A DNA stretch of 64,000 nt from JBEVJC01 sp040510375 (GTDB lineage Bacteria; Bacteroidota; Bacteroidia; Chitinophagales; Chitinophagaceae), in the NCBI GenBank assembly GCA_040510375.1, contig JBEVJC010000034.1, forward strand, positions 1-64,000, written 5' to 3'. A model generated the notes under the pieces. It had not been told where the DNA came from and ran no database searches. It saw nothing but the letters and a program-made list of their open reading frames with translations. Of the stretch, positions 44,238 through 53,518 are shown in pieces (the stretch's first letter is position 1; each line of letters begins with the position of its first letter). Made by a program: the position numbers and the translations under genes.

Positions 44238-44738
44238 ATGAGAAATTTTCCATTACTGAGCTGCCTTTCTGCTTTCGTACTTATGACCAGTTGTAATAAC
44301 CCGGAAACAAAAAAGAATCCGGTCGCAGACCCTGTAGCCGGCCAAACCGAAATACCCGATTATTTTTACCTGCGGCCAGATGTTGAAAAAGCATATGGGT
44401 ACACACATGCTGTAAAGATTGGAAACGATATTAAGATCTCCGGTGCTGTAAGTATGGATGATAAAGGCATTGCTACAGCGGAGGGAGATCTCGGGCAGCA
44501 GATGAAGAATTGTTATAGCGACCTCGACAAGGTTCTTAAACATTATGGTTGCACATTTGATAATGTGATCGTGGAAAATATATTTACTACAAATATGCCC
44601 GAGTTCCTGAAGCTGTCGGCTTACCGTAATGAGATCTATAAAAAACAATTTCCGACCGGATCCTGGTTAGGTGTGAAAGAACTGGCGCTGCCCGGACTGA
44701 TGATAGAAATTGAACTGGAAGCTTATAAGCCGGATTAA
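44238..44738 (+). CDS. RidA-like lipoprotein lacking the conserved arginine
   Basis: A 166-residue protein; lipobox MTSC places the anchor Cys at 19. The rest is a RidA (YjgF/YER057c) fold: GYTHAVKIGNDIKISGAVSMDDKG, DLGQQMKNCYSDLDKVLKHYGCTFDNVIVENIFTTN and PGLMIEIELEAY. RidA enzymes hydrolyse reactive imines, using an Arg that occupies the FPARS position; here the matching segment reads FPTGSWLG, so the Arg is a Gly (about residue 141). Imine deaminase activity is therefore doubtful and a binding or signalling role is more likely. Export is also unusual for the family. Confidence 0.9.
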   Translation: MRNFPLLSCLSAFVLMTSCNNPETKKNPVADPVAGQTEIPDYFYLRPDVEKAYGYTHAVKIGNDIKISGAVSMDDKGIATAEGDLGQQMKNCYSDLDKVLKHYGCTFDNVIVENIFTTNMPEFLKLSAYRNEIYKKQFPTGSWLGVKELALPGLMIEIELEAYKPD

Positions 44739-44804
44739 AAAAGAAATGCAGTTACAGATCCGGATAATTATTACAGATAATCTTGAACAATAAAACAGGT
44801 TTAC

Positions 44805-46118
44805 ATGATGGAGGATTCGGCAAAAGAAAGTCTTCGACGGGAGATCGGGGTCCGGTCACTTGTACTGGCAATTTTGAATATCACCGTTGGGTCGGGGATC
44901 TTTATTATACCCGCGTTACTTGCCGCGGGACTGGGAGCAGCGGCTATTCTGGCCTATTTAGTCTGTGGTTTGCTGATCTTCCTGATCGCACTTTGTTTTG
45001 CCGAGATAGGAAGTAGCACTACCAAAAGCGGTGGTGCCTATAGTTATATTGAAACAGCATTCGGTCCATATGCGGGCTTCCTGGCCAATAATGTTTTCTG
45101 GATTGGTGGAGGAGTGGTATCTGATGCAGCCATTGCCAATGCACTGGCTGATACATTAAAATTTTTTTTCCCTTCACTTGCGATTGATGGTTTCCGCATG
45201 CTGTTCCTGGTTCTGGTCTTCATTGCACTCACGGTCCTGAATGTACGAAGTGTAAAAAACGGAGTGCGGTTGGTAGAGGTGGCAACACTCACTAAACTTT
45301 TTCCATTAATCGGGCTGGTCATTCTTTCAGCTGCCTATGTTGAACCCTCCAACCTCCGCTGGCTCATCCGGCCAACGGTTGAAAATATCGGTGCGGCTTC
45401 ACTGTTGTTGTGGTACGCATTCATTGGCCTGGAGGGACCGCTGTCAAATGGAGGTGAAATAAAAAATCCAAAACGGACCGTACCACTCGGGCTGTTGCTC
45501 GGGGTGTTTACAGTGCTGGTATTATACATCGGCATCCAGCTGGTAACACAGGGAGTCCTGGGTGAGCAGTTAGCCACCAATGCGGAAGCTCCGCTTGCTG
45601 CGGTTGCAGGTGTTGTAATTGGAAAATGGGGGACCGTCCTGATAACTATCATTATGGTTATAGCCATGCTCGGCGCGTTAAGCGGTGAATTGTTATCGCT
45701 TCCCCGTATCCTGTTTGCCGGTGCAAGGGATGGACTGATGCCTTCGCCCCTCGCTAAGGTGCATCCGGTTTTTCAAACTCCCTATATCGCAGTCATCGTG
45801 TATGGGTCGCTGGGATGCCTGCTGGCAGTGTCGGGTGGATTTAAACAACTGGCTACTATTACGAGCGCCTCCATCCTGCTGCTCTACCTTGGGGTGGTAC
45901 TGGCAAGCGTTAAATTAAGGAGGGATGGAACCAGCAAACGGGGCCAGGGTTTTCGTATGCCGGGCGGAATAACCGTACCAGTCGTGGCCTCGGCGGGTAT
46001 TATCTGGCTTTTGTCGAACCTGTCCGGCGAAGAGCTAACAGGCATGGGGATCTTCCTGCTTGTTTTTTCCGGGATTTATTTTGCATTGAAACTGGTCCGC
46101 AAACCGATCAGGCAATAG
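44805..46118 (+). CDS. APC-family amino acid permease
   Basis: A 437-residue membrane protein with about 12 helices. The start REIGVRSLVLAILNITVGSGIFIIPALLAAGLGAAAILAYLVCGLL carries the GSGIF motif of the amino acid-polyamine-organocation superfamily, and ETAFGPYAGFLANN, PKRTVPLGLLLG and LSLPRILFAGARDGLMPS are other marks. A second ATG at 44808 is also possible. It imports or exchanges amino acids; specificity cannot be read. A hairpin follows at 46124-46143. Confidence 0.93.
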   Translation: MMEDSAKESLRREIGVRSLVLAILNITVGSGIFIIPALLAAGLGAAAILAYLVCGLLIFLIALCFAEIGSSTTKSGGAYSYIETAFGPYAGFLANNVFWIGGGVVSDAAIANALADTLKFFFPSLAIDGFRMLFLVLVFIALTVLNVRSVKNGVRLVEVATLTKLFPLIGLVILSAAYVEPSNLRWLIRPTVENIGAASLLLWYAFIGLEGPLSNGGEIKNPKRTVPLGLLLGVFTVLVLYIGIQLVTQGVLGEQLATNAEAPLAAVAGVVIGKWGTVLITIIMVIAMLGALSGELLSLPRILFAGARDGLMPSPLAKVHPVFQTPYIAVIVYGSLGCLLAVSGGFKQLATITSASILLLYLGVVLASVKLRRDGTSKRGQGFRMPGGITVPVVASAGIIWLLSNLSGEELTGMGIFLLVFSGIYFALKLVRKPIRQ

Positions 46119-46123
46119 ATGCC

Positions 46124-46143
46124 GGAACATGTCGCCATGTCCC
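46124..46143 (+). terminator. Candidate terminator hairpin after the permease
   Basis: GGAACATG pairs with CATGTCCC (one mismatch) around a TCGC loop, 6 bases after the stop. No T-tract follows, so the call is weak. Confidence 0.3.
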
Positions 46144-46411
46144 GCCGGATACCTGTTATAGGGTATTCCTGTTATCGCGGGTCGCAGAAGGAATATAAAC
46201 ACGTATATTCAAACTGCCATTCCTGGATGGAAATAACCGCACCCCACCCTGATCCAGGTCCATAACTCCCGGAAAAACCGAAATAATCCTCTTCCCGCAC
46301 ATAGAATCCCCGTACAACTGTTGCATTTGGAGATCGCTGGATAAAATGAGTTGACCCGTTGAATACCAATTGAGATTCAGAACAGGAGATCCGATTTAAT
46401 TCCGACTATAT
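46144..46411. other. Intergenic stretch, no supported gene
   Basis: Between the permease and the YitT gene. It holds a small dyad GAATATA...TATATTC (46191-46210). A minus-strand frame at 46172-46369 lacks an ATG and family features, so no gene is called. Confidence 0.4.
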
Positions 46412-47308
46412 ATGACAACTACACACAAAGTGAATTCGATTGAATGGAGACTAATTCTCAGTGGCAGGAATTTGTTACAGATCCTGCTGGGCACTGCACT
46501 TGCGGTGGTGGCGATGAAAGGGTTTATGATTCCCAACCGTTTCCTGGATGGTGGCCTCACCGGCATTTCCATCCTGTTCCACGAAGTCTTCCACCTCAAT
46601 ATCAGTCTTATCATGCTGGTGCTGACGGTTCCCTTCGTATACCTGGGGTATAAGCGGATCGGGAAAACATTTGCCGTGCAGACAACCATTGCAGTGCTGG
46701 TGCTTTCGTTCGGATTGCTGGTAGTTGATATTGGTCCGATCACCAATGACAAACTGCTTATTGCCATTTTTGGCGGTATCCTGATGGGCACGGGCGGAGG
46801 ACTTGTAATCCGCGCTGGTGGCGTGTTGGATGGTGCCGAGGTGATTGCCGTGTTTACCAAAAGGAAGACCGGTTTTTCCAACAGCGAAATAATTATGGCA
46901 ATCAATACACTCATTTTTGCAGGTGCCGCTTTCCAGTTTGGAATCGAAACAGCCATGTATTCAATCATTACTTATTTCACCGCAACAAGGGCCACCAACT
47001 ATGTAGTGGATGGTATTGAGGAATTCACGGCCATGAATATCATCAGTTCAAAAGAAGAAGAGGTGAAGTCACTGCTGGTAAATGATATGGGCAAGGGTAT
47101 CACAGTTTACAAAGGCAGGCGCGGTTACCTGCCGGGCAGTTACCAGGTGAAATCCGACTGCGAGATCATTGTAACCATTGTCACCCGCCTTGAAATAAAA
47201 CAAATCGAGGATGCGCTGCTTAGCATCGATCCCAATGCGTTTATCTATGTGCAAAGCATCAAGGAAGCGAGTGGAGGCATACTGAAACCAAAAGCGCATG
47301 CGAAATAA
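46412..47308 (+). CDS. YitT family membrane protein
   Basis: A 298-residue protein. Five to six helices occupy residues 15-190 (LLQILLGTALAVVAMKGFMIPNRFLDGGLTGISILFHEVFHLNISLIMLVLTVPFVYLGYKRIGK; GILMGTGGGLVIRAGGVLDGAEVIAV), typical of the DUF161 domain, and the C-terminal DUF2179 domain (about 205-285, TAMNIISSKEEEVKSLLVNDMGKGITVYKGRRGYL) is soluble. Function of the family is unknown; it is often thought of as a transporter. It precedes the signalling operon by 42 bases on the same strand, so it may be its first gene or only a neighbour. Confidence 0.93.
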   Translation: MTTTHKVNSIEWRLILSGRNLLQILLGTALAVVAMKGFMIPNRFLDGGLTGISILFHEVFHLNISLIMLVLTVPFVYLGYKRIGKTFAVQTTIAVLVLSFGLLVVDIGPITNDKLLIAIFGGILMGTGGGLVIRAGGVLDGAEVIAVFTKRKTGFSNSEIIMAINTLIFAGAAFQFGIETAMYSIITYFTATRATNYVVDGIEEFTAMNIISSKEEEVKSLLVNDMGKGITVYKGRRGYLPGSYQVKSDCEIIVTIVTRLEIKQIEDALLSIDPNAFIYVQSIKEASGGILKPKAHAK

Positions 47309-47350
47309 TCCGCGGGTTTTTAAATCATTAATCAAGAAAATAAAAACAAA

Positions 47351-50300
47351 ATGGTTTCCAAAATAAAACAAATAAATGCGTTGAATCTGGTCGCCATTTT
47401 TTCTGTGACTATTTTTTTCACTGGATGTAAGGGTAAGGATGAGATTCCATTCCCCGCAGACACAGGAGGGTATCAACAGCCGGTTACTGAACCGATACAA
47501 TTTTCGGCACCGCAAAAATTGAACTGGCCGGAAAAAGGAATGGCCTACACTTCATCACCCGATAATTTTGATTATGCTTCGTTACCTGTTACAACCTTTG
47601 ATACACTTGGGTTCCAGCCATTCAGCGTACCGGCTTCGCAGGTAAAGTTTGAAATGGAAAAACTGCCTGCGGCCAAATTTGACCTGAACCTGATACCGGA
47701 AGTTCCCATAAAATTCCGGGTATCGGTTCTCCCCGCTCCCGAAGAACTAATTACATCCAGGCCGCAGTTGAAGTCAGCAAAGGAAGATATAATATATGAG
47801 TTTCCTGAACCGCTGAGTGGCAGTCCGGTTGATTTTGTTTATAAAAGCCGCGATGGATTTACCTGGATTACATCGGGCAACAAATTATACCGGTTTGACG
47901 GGGAACGGCTGTACAGGTATACGATCGAAGATCTCAATCCTCCGTTTTATAATATCATAGAAGATCAGGAAGGTCGGTTGTTGATGAATACTTTCGGATC
48001 TGGCTTTGCGATAATTGATATCAGGAACCGCCTGGTTAAAGTGTTCGGTAAAAAGCAGGGGCTTACTTCTGATTATTCGATACGTGTTAACGTGGACAAT
48101 CAGAACAGGATCTGGGCAACTTTCCTGAATGCCGGGTTTAACCTGAATTACGATGAAGGAAAAGGTTTTGTGGCGGTGGTAGATCCGCAACGGAGTACCA
48201 TGCGGATCATCCAGGAAAAGGAAGGGTTGTCCGCCAACTCTCCCACTGGTATTGCCCGCGACGGATCGGACCGTATCTGGATCGGCACTTTACGTGGAGG
48301 GGTTAATATTTTTGATCTGGAAAAAAACCAGATCAGGTATCTCCGGCAATCAGATGGTCTCAGTAATGATACCCTCACCGATATAACCAGGGATAGTTAT
48401 GGAAATTTATGGATAGCGGGCTTCCATGGTTCAGCAAATAAGGTAGACCTGAACACCGGGATGATCACCAGCTTCGGACAGCAACAGGGTTTGGCAAGGG
48501 CTTTTACCGGAACGATCATGCATGATAGTAAAGGAAATCACTGGATAGGATCGGATTTTGATGTGCGGGTGATCAACCCTTCCCTTACGGCTATTAAAAA
48601 GATCGACCGTTCCAGTGGTCTGACCGGCAATTCCTGGGGCTCATTCAGTGAGGATGACCGTGGCCAAATTTTTATGAGCAGCCGGTCCGGTCTGCACATG
48701 GTACATAAAAACGGCCTGGATATCCGGCGGTTTGGCAGTTCGCAGGTTTCGGCAATGCTGGATGATGACCGTGGACAGGTATGGGTGGGAACTACCCAAC
48801 TCGGCATCCAGATTATCGATACACTGACCGGCCAGGTCAGGTTATATGATCACTCACACGGGCTGAGTGACAATTTTATCCAGTTCATGGTCAATCACAA
48901 GGGAACCATCATTTTCAGCACGCAGGCAGGAGGAATCGAGATCATCGATAGTTCCCGGAAAAAAGTGGAGAGGTTAGGTAAGGCACAGGGATTGGGTATT
49001 AATTTAACCGCTATTGAAGTGGATGATGATGAAAATATCTGGCTGGGCGGAATAGACAAAGGTCTTGATGTGCTGGACCAGCGCACCGGAACCCGCCGGC
49101 ATATCGGAGAGCAACAAGGGTTAAAGGAGCTAAGTATCATTGATGTCAAAAAAGATAACAGGGGCAGGATGTGGTTCTATTCCTATTTGTCGGGCGTGGG
49201 TTATATTGATCCTAAGGATAAAACAATCCGCCGCCTGGTTAAATCAAAACATGTTGCGCTGACCGGGGCAACGGAAGACAACCTGCTGCTGCATGACAGC
49301 CGGGGCAATACATGGGTCATGAGTTCAGCAAGCGGGTTGTATATGATCAATCCCGCGGGTGATTCGGTAACCCGGATATCCCAGGTTAACGGTTTGTTAT
49401 CCAATTCAGCAAATGCAATACATGAACACAAGGGACGGTTTTATGTGGGAACGTCAAGGGGCCTGAGTATTATAACTCCGCCATGGATTAGTAGCGATCA
49501 GAAGTGGAAGGTGGAATCATTGGGGAAATCAAGCGGACTGGCGAAGACAGTAGCAACCTATAACTCGGACCTGATGTTGAAAGACGGCCAGTACTGGTGG
49601 GGCGATGACGGGATCACCATTCTTAAAAACCTGGAAGAAATGGTGCGTGATACGGTTGTTCCGCCTACCTATGTTACAGGGATTGACTTATTAAGCAAGC
49701 CCCTGGTCTTTGGTCGCAATCCATGGGATAACCTGGTTAAAGAAGATACTTTATGGGAGGGTATATCGGGAACTTTTTATTCCAACGGGCAAACCGTTGC
49801 CAGTCTTTCTGCATCAGAAAACGACGGATTGAAATGGGATAGCCTGAGTACTATTTACCAGTTGCCAGCAGGTCTTCGCCTGCCCTACAACAAAAACTAC
49901 CTGCAGTTCCATTTCGCCCAGCGGCATGGCGGAAGCGTGGATACGGTGTGGTATAAATATATCGTGGATGGACTGGACCAGAAATGGAGTGAGAAAACAA
50001 CCAAACCTTCCAGTGAAAATTATCCCAATATTCCATCTGGTACCTACACATTCAAAGTGTCCAGCCTGTATCGTGGTGTATGGTCGACACCCGTTGAATT
50101 CCGTTTTACTATTATGCCCCCCTGGTGGTTTACCTGGTGGGCCTGGCTTTTGTATGCACTGGTGGCGATTGTGTTGCTGAGAGCTTATATAGTGTTCCGT
50201 TCACGGAGATTACGACGGGAGAATAAGGTGCTGGAAGAAAAAGTTACGCTGCGTACCAAACAATTGCAGCAATCAATCGAGGACCTGAAAGCCACGCAGG

Positions 50301-51130
50301 GTCAGCTGGTGCAATCGGAGAAGATGGCTTCACTGGGAGAACTGACCGCTGGCATAGCACATGAAATCCAGAACCCGTTAAACTTCATCAACAATTTTGC
50401 GGAAATCAATAAAGAATTACTGACTGATATGAAGGATGAGCTGGCCTCCGGTAATGCGGCAGCTGCAAGTGCTATTGCCGACGATGTAATTGCAAATGAA
50501 GACAAGATCAATCATCACGGACGTCGTGCAGATGGAATTGTAAAAAGTATGTTGCAACACAGTCGCAGCAGTACACATGCCGTAAAGGAACCTACAGACC
50601 TGAATAAACTTGCCGATGAATACCTGCGGCTTGCGTATCATGGGTTGAGGGCAAAGGACAAATCGTTCAATGCCACACTTAAAACTGATTTTGATAAAAA
50701 TATCGGGATGGTCAACCTCATGGCAAATGACATGGGACGGGTAATCCTGAACCTGATCACCAATGCATTTTACGCTGTGGGTGAAAAAGCATTGCTGGTT
50801 AAAAGCAGGCAGCTCGTGCCACAGGAAACAACAATACCAGGAGGAAGGGATAATGCACCGGTGATTGAAAAGTATGAACCTACTGTTTCAGTGAGCACAA
50901 GGAAAATATCCGGGAAGGTAGAGATCAGGGTGAAGGACAACGGGGGCGGCATTCCGCAACGGGTACTGGACAAGATTTTCCAGCCTTTCTTTACAACAAA
51001 ACCCGCAGGGCAGGGAACAGGACTTGGTCTTTCCATGGCCTACGATATTGTTAAAGCACATGGTGGGGAACTGGTAGTGGATACAAACGAAAACGAAGGA
51101 ACTGTTTTTTCTATTATCCTTCCGGTGTAA
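47351..51130 (+). CDS. Propeller-domain sensor histidine kinase, lipoprotein-type N terminus
   Basis: A 1259-residue kinase. The leader ends in FFTGC, so Cys26 may be acylated although a membrane helix follows later. Residues about 140-800 hold two-component propeller repeats (DGFTWITSGNKLYRFDGERL; SDRIWIGTLRGGVNIFD; GNTWVMSSASGLYMI), then a Y_Y_Y domain (about 855-915), a helix (about 926-945) and a coiled coil. The phospho-acceptor is His1004 in LTAGIAHEIQNPLNFINNFAEINKELL, followed by an ATPase domain with GGGIPQRVLDKIFQPFFTTK and GTGLGLSMAYDIV. It has no receiver or DNA-binding output of its own. Four genes in a row follow, ending in a cyclase. Confidence 0.95.
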   Translation: MVSKIKQINALNLVAIFSVTIFFTGCKGKDEIPFPADTGGYQQPVTEPIQFSAPQKLNWPEKGMAYTSSPDNFDYASLPVTTFDTLGFQPFSVPASQVKFEMEKLPAAKFDLNLIPEVPIKFRVSVLPAPEELITSRPQLKSAKEDIIYEFPEPLSGSPVDFVYKSRDGFTWITSGNKLYRFDGERLYRYTIEDLNPPFYNIIEDQEGRLLMNTFGSGFAIIDIRNRLVKVFGKKQGLTSDYSIRVNVDNQNRIWATFLNAGFNLNYDEGKGFVAVVDPQRSTMRIIQEKEGLSANSPTGIARDGSDRIWIGTLRGGVNIFDLEKNQIRYLRQSDGLSNDTLTDITRDSYGNLWIAGFHGSANKVDLNTGMITSFGQQQGLARAFTGTIMHDSKGNHWIGSDFDVRVINPSLTAIKKIDRSSGLTGNSWGSFSEDDRGQIFMSSRSGLHMVHKNGLDIRRFGSSQVSAMLDDDRGQVWVGTTQLGIQIIDTLTGQVRLYDHSHGLSDNFIQFMVNHKGTIIFSTQAGGIEIIDSSRKKVERLGKAQGLGINLTAIEVDDDENIWLGGIDKGLDVLDQRTGTRRHIGEQQGLKELSIIDVKKDNRGRMWFYSYLSGVGYIDPKDKTIRRLVKSKHVALTGATEDNLLLHDSRGNTWVMSSASGLYMINPAGDSVTRISQVNGLLSNSANAIHEHKGRFYVGTSRGLSIITPPWISSDQKWKVESLGKSSGLAKTVATYNSDLMLKDGQYWWGDDGITILKNLEEMVRDTVVPPTYVTGIDLLSKPLVFGRNPWDNLVKEDTLWEGISGTFYSNGQTVASLSASENDGLKWDSLSTIYQLPAGLRLPYNKNYLQFHFAQRHGGSVDTVWYKYIVDGLDQKWSEKTTKPSSENYPNIPSGTYTFKVSSLYRGVWSTPVEFRFTIMPPWWFTWWAWLLYALVAIVLLRAYIVFRSRRLRRENKVLEEKVTLRTKQLQQSIEDLKATQGQLVQSEKMASLGELTAGIAHEIQNPLNFINNFAEINKELLTDMKDELASGNAAAASAIADDVIANEDKINHHGRRADGIVKSMLQHSRSSTHAVKEPTDLNKLADEYLRLAYHGLRAKDKSFNATLKTDFDKNIGMVNLMANDMGRVILNLITNAFYAVGEKALLVKSRQLVPQETTIPGGRDNAPVIEKYEPTVSVSTRKISGKVEIRVKDNGGGIPQRVLDKIFQPFFTTKPAGQGTGLGLSMAYDIVKAHGGELVVDTNENEGTVFSIILPV

Positions 51131-51133
51131 AAG

Positions 51134-53131
51134 ATGAAGTACCTGCTCACCATACTTATAATGACGTTGTTCATTCCATGTACCGCAGCACAGGGGCTTC
51201 CGGCCTCTGTGCTGAAGGATTATGGGAGGGCAACAACCGATTCTGCGCGGGGCAGGGTGCTGCTGCGTTATCTCGATCAGCTGCCGCGCGACAGCATGTA
51301 TCTTACACGACTGGGTTTGGTCTTTGATTATTTCAGGCAGCAGAAAGATGAGGTTGGGCAGGACTATCTTGAAGTGCAGGTCAGCCGCCAGCTCGCAAAG
51401 ACAGGTGATTTCATCAACAGCCGTGTAAAGTCGCTGGCCGCGTTATCGCGATTTACTGATCGTGGCGACGAATACGGTATCATGATGGCAAATGTGGCAA
51501 CTGCTGTTGCGCTTTCGTTTGCGAGAGACTGGGGACAATCCGCCATTTATTACCGCAAGATTATCAACCAGGGTGAACGACTCGGAGATAAGGTAGCAAT
51601 CGCGAATGCATATAACGGTATGGCCAGCGATATGGAGCTGGGGGGAAAGATTGACTCGGCAATTGTATATGCGCGTATTGCGCTGAATTATGCTGAAGCT
51701 TCCGGCGATCTCACCGCAAGGATCTATTCAGGGGGCACATTGGGCGAATGTTATACCGACCTGAAACAATATGATCTGGCGATACCGCTTCTGAGGGTAT
51801 CACTTGCCCTTTCACGGCAGGTCGACGACCAGTTTGCTGTATCCTGGTCACTCGCAGATTTTAGCAGGATTTACCTGGAACTTAACCAACATGACAGTGC
51901 CAGGTACTACGGACACCTGGCCATTAAATCCTGTGTCGCCATTGGATATACAGATATCCTGGTATGGGTTTATGATTACATGTACCAGTCATTTGAGAAA
52001 ACAGGTCCGGCAGATAGCGTTAACTATTATCTCCGGTTGTATGTGGATTCAAAGGAATCCCTGTTCAATACAGGTAAAACAATCGAAATGCAGGAGATCA
52101 GTAACCAGGAACACCTGCGCCAGCATGAACTGCAAAAGCAGGAGGAGCAGTACCGGTCCAGGATAAAAACATATGTGTTTGTGGCAATATTTCTGTTGAT
52201 CACCATCATTGGGTTAATCCTTTACAGGAATAACCGGCAGAAGCAGAAGGCGAATAATATTTTACAGGAAACGGTTAAGGAGTTGAAGGCAACCCAGGCG
52301 CAACTGATCCATTCAGAAAAGATGGCATCGCTGGGAGAGCTCACAGCGGGTATTGCCCATGAGATCCAGAACCCGTTGAATTTCGTCAACAATTTCAGTG
52401 AAATAAATACAGAACTGATTGATGAAATGAAACTGGAGATTGACAAAGGCAGGATGGAGGAAGTAAAGGCATTGGCGAATGATATTAAGGAGAATGAACA
52501 AAAGATCAGTCACCATGGAAAAAGAGCAGACGCAATTGTAAAAGGCATGTTGCAGCATTCGAGAAGCAGTACAGGGAAAAAGGAGCCGACTGATCTTAAT
52601 AAGCTGGCAGACGAATATCTCCGGCTCGCTTATCACGGTCTGCGGGCAAAGGATAAAAGTTTCAATGCAACCATGAAGGCCGACTTTGATAATTCGTTGC
52701 CATTGATCAATGTTATTCCGCAGGATCTTGGGCGGGTAGTATTGAATCTTATCACAAATGCATTTTATGCAGTAACAGAAAAATCGTCCCGGGCAGGTGC
52801 GGCTGCATCGGGGACAATTTTTCAGGATGGGGAGATGGATAGAAAGACCGGTGATTTTCCAGGAGAAAAGTATGAGCCAACAGTAACAGTCAGTACAAAA
52901 AATCTGGGAAACAAAGTGGAAATCCGTGTAAGTGATAATGGGAACGGGATTCCCGAAGGAGTCATGGATAAAATCTTCCAGCCATTTTTTACTACCAAGC
53001 CTACGGGGCAGGGTACGGGTCTTGGATTAAGCATGAGTTATGATATCATCACCAAGGGACATGGTGGTGAACTGAATGCGGAAACGACCATAAATAAGGG
53101 AACCACATTCATAATTACTTTACCAATTTAA
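51134..53131 (+). CDS. TPR-domain sensor histidine kinase
   Basis: A 665-residue kinase starting 3 bases after the previous stop. A signal peptide (residues 1-20) leads into a periplasmic helical-repeat region with TPR-like motifs (about 110-310, for example AIVYARIALNYAEASGD). One membrane helix (about 347-365) is followed by a coiled coil and the phospho-acceptor His409 in LTAGIAHEIQNPLNFVNNFSEINTELI. From there to the end it is near-identical in plan to the kinase just upstream, including TDLNKLADEYLRLAYHGLRAKDKSFNAT and GTGLGLSMSYDII. The two therefore look like sensor variants on one duplicated kinase core. Confidence 0.95.
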   Translation: MKYLLTILIMTLFIPCTAAQGLPASVLKDYGRATTDSARGRVLLRYLDQLPRDSMYLTRLGLVFDYFRQQKDEVGQDYLEVQVSRQLAKTGDFINSRVKSLAALSRFTDRGDEYGIMMANVATAVALSFARDWGQSAIYYRKIINQGERLGDKVAIANAYNGMASDMELGGKIDSAIVYARIALNYAEASGDLTARIYSGGTLGECYTDLKQYDLAIPLLRVSLALSRQVDDQFAVSWSLADFSRIYLELNQHDSARYYGHLAIKSCVAIGYTDILVWVYDYMYQSFEKTGPADSVNYYLRLYVDSKESLFNTGKTIEMQEISNQEHLRQHELQKQEEQYRSRIKTYVFVAIFLLITIIGLILYRNNRQKQKANNILQETVKELKATQAQLIHSEKMASLGELTAGIAHEIQNPLNFVNNFSEINTELIDEMKLEIDKGRMEEVKALANDIKENEQKISHHGKRADAIVKGMLQHSRSSTGKKEPTDLNKLADEYLRLAYHGLRAKDKSFNATMKADFDNSLPLINVIPQDLGRVVLNLITNAFYAVTEKSSRAGAAASGTIFQDGEMDRKTGDFPGEKYEPTVTVSTKNLGNKVEIRVSDNGNGIPEGVMDKIFQPFFTTKPTGQGTGLGLSMSYDIITKGHGGELNAETTINKGTTFIITLPI

Positions 53132-53140
53132 AATACGAAC

Positions 53141-53518
53141 ATGAAAATCTTAGTGGTGGATGACGAACAGGATGTAAAGATGTTGTTTGAACAACGTTTC
53201 AGGAAAGAAATAAAAAGTAATGAGGTGCAGTTTGCATTTGCGTTTTCCGGTGAGGATGCGCTGGCCTACCTTAATGCGAACCAGCACGAAGCCGTTCTCA
53301 TCCTTTCTGATATAAATATGCCGGGCATGAGTGGTCTTGAATTGCTGGAGAGTATAAAACAGAAATATCATTTGCCACCTCCGATAGTGATGATGATTAC
53401 GGCTTATGGTGATGCGGAGAATTACAATATGGCCAAAAAGCTTGGTGCGGACGATTTCCTGACGAAGCCGGTTGATTTTGAATTATTGAAAGAAAAATTA
53501 AAAACACAAATCTCATGA
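53141..53518 (+). CDS. Receiver-only response regulator
   Basis: A 125-residue receiver. MKILVVDDEQDVKMLFEQRFRKEI begins the fold, Asp57 in LILSDINMPGMSG is the phospho-acceptor, and ITAYG and FLTKPVDF give the switch Thr and Lys109. No output domain is attached. It starts 10 bases after the kinase stop and overlaps the next gene by 4 bases, and it closely resembles the receiver half of the next gene, so it is probably an intermediate or competitor in the same phosphate flow. Confidence 0.95.
   Translation: MKILVVDDEQDVKMLFEQRFRKEIKSNEVQFAFAFSGEDALAYLNANQHEAVLILSDINMPGMSGLELLESIKQKYHLPPPIVMMITAYGDAENYNMAKKLGADDFLTKPVDFELLKEKLKTQIS

Noticed and set aside
46172..46369. 65-codon minus-strand frame between the permease and YitT genes
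   Set aside because: Starts at TTG, no ATG or in-frame upstream start, no recognisable motif; composition is compatible with chance.
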